Assembly: GCA_023255965.1 (NCBI GenBank)
Contig: JAGDWE010000022.1
Span: forward strand, 1 to 39,253
DNA from: Desulfurococcales archaeon
Lineage (GTDB): Archaea > Thermoproteota > Thermoprotei_A > Sulfolobales > NBVN01
Direction: 5' to 3'
DNA length: 39,253 nucleotides
Position numbers and translations under genes: made by a program. The notes under the pieces were generated by a model that saw only the letters and a list, made by a program, of their open reading frames with translations, was not told the DNA's origin and did no database searches. This document shows positions 1-6,079 of this stretch, piece after piece; position 1 is the first letter of the stretch, and the number at the start of each line of letters is the position of its first letter.

Positions 1-204
1 CCACACATCCCCCATCAAGTAATCAACGGCATTACTGCTTAATCAGGGACAGCCTAAACTTTTTATTATCCCTTAGAGCGTGAACCACTTTAGTTGATAG
101 GGTTGGTAGCAGTTTTAGGATTAAGATCTTTCACGGTTTTTGTAGGTGTTTTAGTGGCATTAGGTACGCTGAGGCTGTGCACTTGTCTAGCCTTAACTCC
201 TAGG

Positions 205-350
205 CCTATAAACCCCCTATAGATACGTCGGTGACCCCGGGCTTCCGCTACCCGCTCCAGAAGGGCGGCAAGGGGGCTCGGGGAAACCGCGAGGAACCGC
301 TTACGGAAACCTAAAACGACCGTAAGCGGGGAACGGCGCCGATAAAGCAT
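205..350. ncRNA. Structured GC-rich island, candidate non-coding RNA
   Basis: This stretch upstream of L7Ae is far richer in GC than the flanking genes and folds well. CCCCGGGC (235-242) pairs with GCTCGGGG (276-283), enclosing a smaller CCG/CCC stem. CCGCTTACGG (297-306) pairs perfectly over 10 bp with CCGTAAGCGG (320-329). TATA-like tracts exist on both sides: TTTTTATTAT near 60-69 for the plus strand and TTTTAAG near 390 for the minus strand. I could not match it to SRP RNA, 5S rRNA or RNase P. It may be an unknown small RNA or a decayed mobile-element end. The strand is not decided. Confidence 0.35.
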
Positions 351-446
351 GTTGTCGTTTTCCGGCTAATAGGAGTAAGATGATATTACGCTTAAAAGAG
401 AACATACGATGAGTCAACGACTACCACGCATCCATTGCTGAGATAA

Positions 447-456
447 GTTTTTAAAC
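447..456 (+). promoter_or_regulatory. TATA box of the L7Ae gene
   Basis: GTTTTTAAAC lies about 25-30 bases before an inferred start site near 480. This leaves a short leader carrying the GGTGAG site at 486-491 before the chosen L7Ae start. Confidence 0.5.
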
Positions 457-497
457 TCATGTATTACAGTTATTCACTGACGACTGGTGAGATGAGA

Positions 498-887
498 ATG
501 AGCAAACCTGAATACGTAAGGTTTGAAGTCCCTCCTGAAATAGCCGAGAAAGCATATGAAGCTCTAAGGAGGGCTAGGGAATCTGGTGGCAAGATAAAGA
601 AGGGGACCAACGAAACAACTAAGGCTGTGGAGAGGGGGTTAGCTAAACTTGTATTGATCGCCGAGGACGTAGACCCCCCAGAAGTAGTTATGCATTTGCC
701 ATTATTATGTGAAGAGAAGAAAGTTCCATACATTTACGTACCCAGCAAAAAAAGGTTAGGTGAAAGCGCGGGTATCGAGGTAGCTGCCGCTAGTGCTGCT
801 ATTATAGAGCCCGGCGGTGCTAAAGACTTGGTTGAGGAATTAGCTAAGGCGTATCAGGAACTTAAGGCTAAAGCAAGTAGGAAGTAA
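498..887 (+). CDS. rpl7ae: Ribosomal protein L7Ae (kink-turn RNA-binding protein)
   Basis: L7Ae binds kink-turns in 23S rRNA, box C/D and H/ACA guide RNAs, and archaeal RNase P RNA. The 129-residue product has the family core: the KGTNETTKAVERG segment, the LVLIAEDVDPPE strand-turn and the VPYIYVPSKKRLG segment that contacts the RNA. The open frame extends upstream to 459, but the ATG at 498 is chosen because GGTGAG at 486-491 sits 6 bases before it and because it gives the normal family length. It stands alone on the plus strand, whereas in many relatives it heads a cluster with S28e, L24e and NDK (family knowledge). A candidate RNase P RNA, one of its known partners, lies 1.1 kb downstream. 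Confidence 0.96.
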   Translation: MSKPEYVRFEVPPEIAEKAYEALRRARESGGKIKKGTNETTKAVERGLAKLVLIAEDVDPPEVVMHLPLLCEEKKVPYIYVPSKKRLGESAGIEVAAASAAIIEPGGAKDLVEELAKAYQELKAKASRK

Positions 888-937
888 GACTAATAGGACT
901 TAAAAAGTACTTAAATCAACTATATATCAGTCCATCT

Positions 938-1354
938 TTAGAGCAGTTCCTCAGGTCTAAATAACACACTAATTTCGTATTCAGCTCTTTCAGGACTATC
1001 AGCAGCGTGAATAACATTTTCTGATATTGACAATGAGTAATCACCCCTTATAGTACCAGGTGCAGCTTTCCTACCATCAGTAGCCCCTATCATCAATCTA
1101 ACCACATTAACAGCATCGCTGCCCTCAAGAATCATAGCAACAACAGGCCCTGAAGTGATGTAATTAACTAGCTCATCATAGAAATGCTTTCCTTTATGTA
1201 TGTCATATAGTTTTTCCGCCTGTTCGAGGCTTAATTTAGTCATCTTCAGAGCTTTTATTTTAAATCCCTTTCTCTCAAATCTGGAAATTATTTCGCCTAT
1301 TAAGCCTCTCTTAACTCCGTCAGGCTTAATTATAACTATGGTCCTCTCAACCAT
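938..1354 (-). CDS. ndk: Nucleoside diphosphate kinase
   Basis: NDK transfers the gamma phosphate between nucleoside triphosphates and diphosphates through a phosphohistidine. The product begins VERTIVIIKPDGVKRGLIGE, and the active-site segment SENVIHAADSPERAE holds the catalytic His. Length (138 residues) is normal. An upstream in-frame ATG exists at 1366, but GGTGCC just before the ATG at 1354 and the family start MVERT favour 1354. A TATA-like tract at 1393-1402 would place the transcript start near 1370. It lies downstream of L24e on the same strand, but the 250-base gap with its own promoter suggests separate transcription. Confidence 0.96.
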   Translation of the reverse strand: MVERTIVIIKPDGVKRGLIGEIISRFERKGFKIKALKMTKLSLEQAEKLYDIHKGKHFYDELVNYITSGPVVAMILEGSDAVNVVRLMIGATDGRKAAPGTIRGDYSLSISENVIHAADSPERAEYEISVLFRPEELL

Positions 1355-1392
1355 ATAGGCACCCATTATTCCTTATTCCTAGATGTAGACTT

Positions 1393-1402
1393 AAGTTTAA
1401 AA
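1393..1402 (-). promoter_or_regulatory. TATA box of ndk
   Basis: Read on the minus strand this is TTTTAAACTT, about 25 bases upstream of the inferred transcript start and 40 bases upstream of the chosen ATG. Confidence 0.5.
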
Positions 1403-1409
1403 TGCTTGT

Positions 1410-1595
1410 GCTTGAAAGCCCTACCTCCTTGAGGCGTAAGTGCCTATAGATAAACGCCCTCTAAAGTATTTGGTGGTGGTTTGCCTTAGGGAATCGATCC
1501 CCAGCTAGTAGCCTAGGTCGAGCTCTGGCCCTAACCGCCCTTCAAACTGGGTGTTGGGATCCCCGCCCTTTAGGCCCGTAGGGGGCTGGATTTAA
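1410..1595. other. GC-rich island between L24e and ndk, possible decayed IS605-type end
   Basis: No intact gene is visible. Near 1556-1583 the plus strand reads CCCCGCCCTTTAGG followed by CCCGTAGGGG, a damaged version of the CCCCGCCC-loop-GGGCGGGG hairpin seen at TnpB element right ends elsewhere in the window. A plus-strand frame ends in ...LQTGCWDPRPLGP before a stop near the hairpin, and further up contains ALGNR, which also occurs in the short frame at 28479-28616. A small hairpin GGGA-ATCGA-TCCC is also present. Mobile-element debris is inferred; an unrecognised small RNA is the alternative. Confidence 0.3.
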
Positions 1596-1601
1596 ATTTA
1601 G

Positions 1602-1790
1602 CTATTTACGTAGATATCTAAGGGTCCAGGGTAATTTCTTAGGATCCCTACCTAACTTGAAATTCTTAAAACATTTACTTGAACAGAACCTTAGTATGGT
1701 GCCATCATTCATTACGTACATTAAACCGCTACCCACTTCAATATCCCCTCCGCAAAACGAGCATCTAGATATCTTAGGCACATTATACAC
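1602..1790 (-). CDS. rpl24e: Ribosomal protein L24e (zinc ribbon)
   Basis: A 62-residue large-subunit protein with the L24e zinc motif. Cys pairs CSFCG near residues 10-13 and CSSKC near residues 36-40 bind the metal, and the core FCGGDIEVGSGLMYVMNDGT is typical. Length is normal for archaeal L24e. The start follows GGTGT by a few bases. A TATA-like AT tract at 1815-1829 is placed for a very short leader. It is separated from ndk by a GC-rich island, whereas the two are usually adjacent in relatives (family knowledge). Confidence 0.95.
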   Translation of the reverse strand: MYNVPKISRCSFCGGDIEVGSGLMYVMNDGTILRFCSSKCFKNFKLGRDPKKLPWTLRYLRK

Positions 1791-1814
1791 CTACCTACAT
1801 TCTAAAGATTGCAA

Positions 1815-1829
1815 TTTAAAAATTTAAAT
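1815..1829 (-). promoter_or_regulatory. AT-rich promoter tract of the L24e gene
   Basis: The nearly symmetrical tract TTTAAAAATTTAAAT lies about 25-40 bases before the L24e ATG. Because it is close to palindromic, it could also serve plus-strand transcription toward 1850, where only a doubtful 39-codon hydrophobic frame is seen. Confidence 0.4.
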
Positions 1830-1974
1830 TAATGATTGTGCGGCTTGCCTTCTTTTTGGCTGTTGTTATTACCTTTATATTTACTGGTTTTCCTTACATC
1901 TTGATGGTTATTAAGTATACTGATGCCTCATGCCTTTGTTGGCTGCTTTAAGTTTCATAAAAGGTCTATAAGCG

Positions 1975-2195
1975 TTAATATCGAATCCCTCACCTGAAGC
2001 AGGAAGTCCGAGGTGCAGAGGTCTCCCCACGGCGATGATCCTGAGGCTCCGACGGAGGAGCTGCGGGCTTGGTCGCCCCGGGCGGGGCCCAACGATATTG
2101 GCCCGATGAAGGGGGCCCTGAGGGCGATGAAGCCAAGGGTAGAGGGCTTGACATCAAACAATGTCAAGTCCAATGAAACCCGAACCCCTTATAGG
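1975..2195 (+). ncRNA. rnpB: Candidate minimal (type T-like) RNase P RNA
   Basis: This GC-rich, gene-free stretch lies behind a TATA-like CATAAAAGG at 1956-1964. It contains GCAGGAAGTCCG near 1998-2009, like conserved region I of RNase P RNA, and near 2124-2148 GCGATGAAGCC followed by GGTAGAGGGCTT, like conserved regions IV and V. The AAGTCC and GGGCTT segments pair exactly as helix P4 does in bacterial and archaeal RNase P RNA. The distance between them, about 140 bases, fits only a version lacking the specificity domain, as described for Pyrobaculum, Caldivirga and Vulcanisaeta. Ends are approximate. P1/P2 pairing is not clear: TTAATATC against GACATCAA leaves two A-C mismatches. Confidence 0.5.
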
Positions 2196-2216
2196 TCCAT
2201 CTATATGTTCAAAAGA

Positions 2217-2226
2217 ATTTTTATAA
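2217..2226 (+). promoter_or_regulatory. TATA box of the S28e gene
   Basis: ATTTTTATAA lies about 33-42 bases before the chosen GTG start of S28e, leaving a short leader. It separates the upstream structured RNA island from the protein gene. Confidence 0.5.
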
Positions 2227-2258
2227 CCCGAGTAATGCATAATGTTAGGGTATCAGAG

Positions 2259-2519
2259 GTGAGTGATGAGAAAAAGGTGGTAATAAATCAGCCAGATGTT
2301 AATGTGGTTGAGGAATTCGGATTTCCAGCAGAAGTCATACAGATAATAGGACGTACCGGAGTAACGGGTGAGATAACTCAAGTGAGGGTGAGGATTCTTG
2401 AGGGCAGGGACAAGGGGAGGATAATAACTAGGAATATTAAGGGGCCTGTGAGAGTAGGTGATATAGTGATTTTAAGGGAAACTGAGAGGGAGGCTAGAAA
2501 ACTAATTGTTCGTAAGTGA
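2259..2519 (+). CDS. rps28e: Ribosomal protein S28e
   Basis: S28e is a small-subunit protein near the mRNA exit channel with an OB-like fold. The 86-residue product has the family core EFGFPAEVIQIIGRTGVTGE, then QVRVRILEGRDKGRIITRNI and the C-terminal RETEREARKL. The open frame extends back to 2013, but that part is translated from the structured GC-rich island and has no family match. GTG at 2259 gives the usual length of 80-90 residues and about 18 residues before the core. ATG at 2235 is the alternative. Confidence 0.94.
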   Translation: MSDEKKVVINQPDVNVVEEFGFPAEVIQIIGRTGVTGEITQVRVRILEGRDKGRIITRNIKGPVRVGDIVILRETEREARKLIVRK

Positions 2520-2628
2520 TTCAATTAATCTCCTAACCCCTTACTGATGCTCTCCATACCTCTTTACCTTTAATCCATAATCAGATTTTATATAGATAAA
2601 CATTCTGCAGATCACGTACATGAGCGTT

Positions 2629-4449
2629 TTATCTTTCTCTCAGAAGAGGAATTAAGGATAAACCATATGTTGTATCAGCTCTCTGCTTGATCTTAATTAT
2701 TTCCTTGATAAGCCTAATGTCATCCTCACTTAATACGTCCTTAAATTTTGTTAATACCTTCCTTAAGTCTTCTTCGTTAGGGCTCGTATAGAGTATGTCA
2801 CCCTCATCTAAATGCCTACCGACCATTATATTACCTCTTATCGAAACCGCTACTGCAGAACCTTTCCTAGCCTCAGATAAGCTCTTACCTCTATCTTGGA
2901 TCTGCATAATAACACCTAGTTCCTTTCCATCATCCCTCATGACTGGATAACCTGGCCTTAAAATCCCTTCAATCACCTCAACACCTACTATTACAGGGTC
3001 GCTCCTCCTGAATACATAGCCGGGTAAAACCCTAAATTTAGCTGGGAATACCGTCTTCATGATTTCCTGTCTTCTTTCCTCAGTCTTCAGTTCATCTACG
3101 AATTTCTCATAACTCTCTATAAGCCTGTATATCACATTGTCACTTAATATTTTAATACCTTCCCTGACGGCTAATTCCTCAGCATCAGGTAATGCCTTAA
3201 CATTAAATAACAATATCACGCCAAGGTATTTATTCTTCCTATGCACTATAGATGCCTCCATAACTTCTCTTTTAGATAGTGGGCCGACATCAGCTATCCT
3301 AACCGGAAATCCCTTACCTTCAAGTATACTTACTATAGCTTCTAACGTACCTAAAGCATCAGCCTTAATGATGAGGCCATCAATGTCTCTCCTAAACCTC
3401 ACTTGAGAGACCTCCTCAGAGACCTTATTAACGTATTCATCTATCGAGGCGCCTTTGGGTATAACGTATACAGGTGCACCAGCTATCGCCTCCTCAAGGC
3501 CTGGCGCACTAATTCTGACACCACTGGCAGCAGATACTTCCTCAACAGTTGCGAAGCCCGCATCAGAGGCCCGCATCTCAGTTAGTGGTTTAGGCATTAA
3601 CAATGCCCTCACCTTAGTCACTATAGGCCTATTAATGCCACCGACGACTATCTCATCGCCTCTTCTCAATACTCCATCGTATATAATTACATCAATACAT
3701 GTACCTAAACCACTTAACTCCTTGACTTCAAGTACAACACCCTTGGCCGGACCTTCAGTAAACATTAATTGATTCGTTAGATACCTCTGAGTAAGTCCTG
3801 CAAGGACTGCGAGTAATTCAGCTATGCCCTCACCAGTCCGGGCAGAGACGGGGACTATCGCTAAGGTCCTTGTAAAGTCCTTAATTCTATCAAATCTATC
3901 GGCATTAAAACCTAAACCACTCAATTCACCAACTAAGCTATATATTCTTCTATCAAGCTCATCAACAACATTTTTCGACTGCTTTCTTATCGTTATGAGA
4001 AACGGCTCATCCATGTTAGGCCTCCATCCAGGGATTTTATCGATCTTATTGGCGGCTACCACGAAAGGAACCCTCCTACTTCTTAATATCTCAATACACT
4101 CGATAGTCTGTTTCTTAATTCCCTCATTAATATCTATAACAAGTATTGAGAAATCTGCTATATTGCCACCTCTCCTCCTTAAATTACTAAATACTTCATG
4201 TCCAGGGGTATCTATAAAAAGTAGTCCCGGGATCTTAAGCTGTATATTGAAGAACTCCCTTAACGGCTTGGTCAAATCATTGATCACCGACGCAGGTACT
4301 AAACTAGCTCCTATATGTTGGGTTATTTCGCCTGGCTCCTTCTTAGCAACTGCAGTACCCCTAATCTTATCTAATAATGTCGTCTTACCGTGATCGACAT
4401 GACCTAATACAACAACTATGGGTTGCCTTAACCTCCTTTCACTACTCAT
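2629..4449 (-). CDS. infB: Translation initiation factor aIF5B (IF2-like GTPase)
   Basis: aIF5B is the GTPase that promotes subunit joining at initiation. The 606-residue product starts with the G domain: G1 GHVDHGKTT near residue 16, switch I EITQHIGA, G3 DTPGHEVF near residue 81, G4 NKID near residue 135. Domains II, III (IDGLIIKADALGTLEAI) and IV with the final helical cap follow. Length is normal and there is no intein, which some archaea carry in this gene. The start is 18 bases after the aRF1 stop, so the two termination and initiation factors probably share a transcript. A perfect hairpin spans the junction. Confidence 0.97.
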   Translation of the reverse strand: MSSERRLRQPIVVVLGHVDHGKTTLLDKIRGTAVAKKEPGEITQHIGASLVPASVINDLTKPLREFFNIQLKIPGLLFIDTPGHEVFSNLRRRGGNIADFSILVIDINEGIKKQTIECIEILRSRRVPFVVAANKIDKIPGWRPNMDEPFLITIRKQSKNVVDELDRRIYSLVGELSGLGFNADRFDRIKDFTRTLAIVPVSARTGEGIAELLAVLAGLTQRYLTNQLMFTEGPAKGVVLEVKELSGLGTCIDVIIYDGVLRRGDEIVVGGINRPIVTKVRALLMPKPLTEMRASDAGFATVEEVSAASGVRISAPGLEEAIAGAPVYVIPKGASIDEYVNKVSEEVSQVRFRRDIDGLIIKADALGTLEAIVSILEGKGFPVRIADVGPLSKREVMEASIVHRKNKYLGVILLFNVKALPDAEELAVREGIKILSDNVIYRLIESYEKFVDELKTEERRQEIMKTVFPAKFRVLPGYVFRRSDPVIVGVEVIEGILRPGYPVMRDDGKELGVIMQIQDRGKSLSEARKGSAVAVSIRGNIMVGRHLDEGDILYTSPNEEDLRKVLTKFKDVLSEDDIRLIKEIIKIKQRADTTYGLSLIPLLRER

Positions 4450-4461
4450 TTTAACATACCT

Positions 4462-4482
4462 TATAGATTATGTTAATCTATA
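4462..4482 (-). repeat. Perfect inverted repeat over the aRF1 stop codon
   Basis: TATAGATTA and TAATCTATA are exact inverted copies separated by three bases. On the transcript they form a 9-bp stem with an ACA loop, and the TAA stop codon of aRF1 (4468-4470) lies inside the stem, 18 bases before the aIF5B start. The stem is AT-rich and so weak at high temperature. It could instead act as a DNA operator. Confidence 0.6.
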
Positions 4483-5571
4483 CCTTAAAATCGCTACAAT
4501 CCCATTAAATGTTTTCTCAATCCACACATATTCAGGTATCGACTCAGGCACCACGTAGACCGTTGCTCCATACTTCTTGGCTTCCTCGAGCAACTCATCA
4601 ATGTTTTGATGGTTTTCGATCACTATTAATGCCTTCACAGCTCCAAACTCAAGTGCCTTCAGAATATCATTTAACCCATAGAGCGCTAAACCGTCATCCT
4701 TAGCTAAGTGATATTTGAACTCCTCAATAGCATTAACAGTCTCCACATACCTATGTCCCTTAATTATATCGTATGCCTTCATAACTAACTCCTTAAGTCC
4801 TGGCTCACCTTGAGCGCTAACATCTATTAACGGATTAAGTATTCTCTCTTTAAGCCTATAGTCTATATAATCACCTTTGACAAAGTCGTTCTTCGCATAT
4901 CCAGGACCGCCTACTAAAATACCTTTTAGTTTCCCGCTTTCAAGATACGGTAGAAGATTACTATTTACCGCCTCACCTACCCTTTTATAGAACTCATCAA
5001 CTAATTCCTCAATTATCCTATCATAGCGTCTCTGAGACTGACCGCCCTTACTATGCTTCCCTGGAATATACCCCTCTAATTCCTCAAGAACAATTAATGA
5101 TGCCCCTTTCAATAGACCTATAGTAGCTTCGTCTCTTTCAATAATTACTAGGCCGTAGACATCGCTTTCCTCAACCATTACTTCAAGGAACTCTGTATGG
5201 AAGTACTTATCAGTTCTATAAAAATAGATTGTTATAGGATCCGGCGGTGAAAACACCATGCACATGAATTCACCGCTATCCTCATCCTCGCCAGAGAATA
5301 TTACTAGGCCGTTAGGTGGAATCTTAGAAATATCACTTAATCTATCTATGGCAACACTTAATGCCCTTTGAACTCTATCTTTAGTTCTCTTAAGCTTAAT
5401 ATTGTCCGTGATGGCCAATTCCTGTCTTAACATATTAACTACGTCGCTAATAGGTCTCCCAGGAGGTATATAAAGGGAAAGCAATGTCGTGGCATGCGAC
5501 TTCCATCGCTTTAACTCCCTAATGATAACTCTTAGCTTATCCCTACTTATTTGATATTCACTAAATATCAC
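4468..5571 (-). CDS. prf1: Peptide chain release factor aRF1
   Basis: aRF1 reads all three stop codons and triggers peptide release. The 367-residue product has the three aRF1 domains. The catalytic GGQ is in HSKGGQSQRR (residues 176-178). The stop-codon recognition loop is DNIKLKRTKDR (residues 56-66), so the usual NIKS reads NIKL. The second recognition motif, YxCxxxF, appears as FMCMVF near residue 102. The start is GTG, just after GGTGA in a very short leader, with a TATA-like tract near 5602-5609. The gene is followed closely by aIF5B. Length matches other crenarchaeal aRF1. Confidence 0.96.
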   Translation of the reverse strand: MIFSEYQISRDKLRVIIRELKRWKSHATTLLSLYIPPGRPISDVVNMLRQELAITDNIKLKRTKDRVQRALSVAIDRLSDISKIPPNGLVIFSGEDEDSGEFMCMVFSPPDPITIYFYRTDKYFHTEFLEVMVEESDVYGLVIIERDEATIGLLKGASLIVLEELEGYIPGKHSKGGQSQRRYDRIIEELVDEFYKRVGEAVNSNLLPYLESGKLKGILVGGPGYAKNDFVKGDYIDYRLKERILNPLIDVSAQGEPGLKELVMKAYDIIKGHRYVETVNAIEEFKYHLAKDDGLALYGLNDILKALEFGAVKALIVIENHQNIDELLEEAKKYGATVYVVPESIPEYVWIEKTFNGIVAILRYRLT

Positions 5572-5599
5572 TCACCATACAGGTCTTAAAATATATGAC

Positions 5600-5610
5600 T
5601 ACTTTTAAAT
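5600..5610 (-). promoter_or_regulatory. TATA box of the aRF1-aIF5B transcript
   Basis: On the minus strand ATTTAAAAGT lies about 30 bases before the aRF1 GTG start. It begins only about 11 bases downstream of the IS605-type element end at 5621-5656. Confidence 0.5.
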
Positions 5611-5620
5611 CTTACTCTAG

Positions 5621-5656
5621 CTGACCTCCTCCCCGCCCTGAAGGGCGAGGGCTTCC
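5621..5656 (-). mobile_element. Solitary IS200/IS605 (TnpB-type) right-end sequence
   Basis: CTGACCTCCTCCCCGCCCTG and the following AAGGGCGAGGGCTTCCC form the hairpin typical of right ends of archaeal TnpB elements. It differs at only a few positions from the copy abutting the tnpB remnant at 28685-28721. Read on the minus strand it ends in GGAGGTCAG next to the aRF1 promoter. No tnpB coding sequence is left beside it. A TATA-like TTTAAAAAAT lies at about 5736-5745 on the minus strand, so a short omega-RNA-like transcript is conceivable. That expression is inference only. Confidence 0.6.
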
Positions 5657-5779
5657 CCCGAGGTCTCGAGGGTTACACTCCTTCATGGGTGCTACTCGAT
5701 TATGATCCACGATCAAATGTTAAGTAGCCCATCATTTTTTAAATAATTCGAATAACTACCCTGAATATAGGCAGCTACG

Positions 5780-6079
5780 ATGGGTATGAAACTCCTCATT
5801 TATGTAGGATACGATAGTAAAAGTTATGAGCTCCTAAGGAAAATACGCCTCTACGATAAAATAACGTTTCTAGATACAAACATCATATATATACCCTCAA
5901 TAGATGATGATATATTAACAAACATATTAATTCCATCAATGATTATTGAAGAGCACATAGAAGGTACTGTATATCGCCATCAAGTTAACTCATTAAGCGA
6001 ATTACATAACCATCCAATAATTAATGCCGAATTAGGTTTAAGTACAAACTCTAAGGATGTCAGTCATGTAGGTATATAG
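5780..6079 (+). CDS. Hypothetical small protein, possibly thioredoxin-fold without cysteines
   Basis: A 99-residue protein I do not recognise. It begins MGMKLLIYVGYDSKSYELL (an alternative ATG lies two codons in). Strand-loop-helix beginning KLLIYVGYDSKSYELLRKI, strand KITFLDTNI and the IPSMIIEE segment recall a glutaredoxin/thioredoxin layout with a cis-proline strand. The CxxC site is absent, however, and the protein has no Cys at all. It is convergent with gltX and overlaps its end by 20 bases. Codon use is AT-rich like its neighbours. The fold idea is weak inference. Confidence 0.55.
   Translation: MGMKLLIYVGYDSKSYELLRKIRLYDKITFLDTNIIYIPSIDDDILTNILIPSMIIEEHIEGTVYRHQVNSLSELHNHPIINAELGLSTNSKDVSHVGI

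Noticed and set aside
90..350. Minus-strand 86-codon frame over the structured island
   Set aside because: Its residues are Arg/Pro-rich with no family look, and the frame follows from the GC-rich stems. No ribosome site is seen before its ATG.
180..350. SRP 7S RNA at the left edge
   Set aside because: The conserved helix 8 segment (GGAAGGxAGCA type) is absent on both strands.
1832..1951. 39-codon hydrophobic frame starting ATG after the L24e promoter
   Set aside because: The ATG is too close to the TATA-like tract for a start site and no ribosome site is present. Hydrophobic codons are expected in T-rich sequence.
2030..2145. Possible box C/D RNA from GATGA and CTGA motifs
   Set aside because: The spacing between boxes is too short for guides in two of the pairs. 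The motifs fit better as kink-turn-like parts of the RNase P candidate.
2013..2258. N-terminal extension of S28e
   Set aside because: The extra 82 codons come from the candidate RNase P RNA region and its promoter gap, and family S28e proteins have only about 20 residues before EFGFPAEVI.
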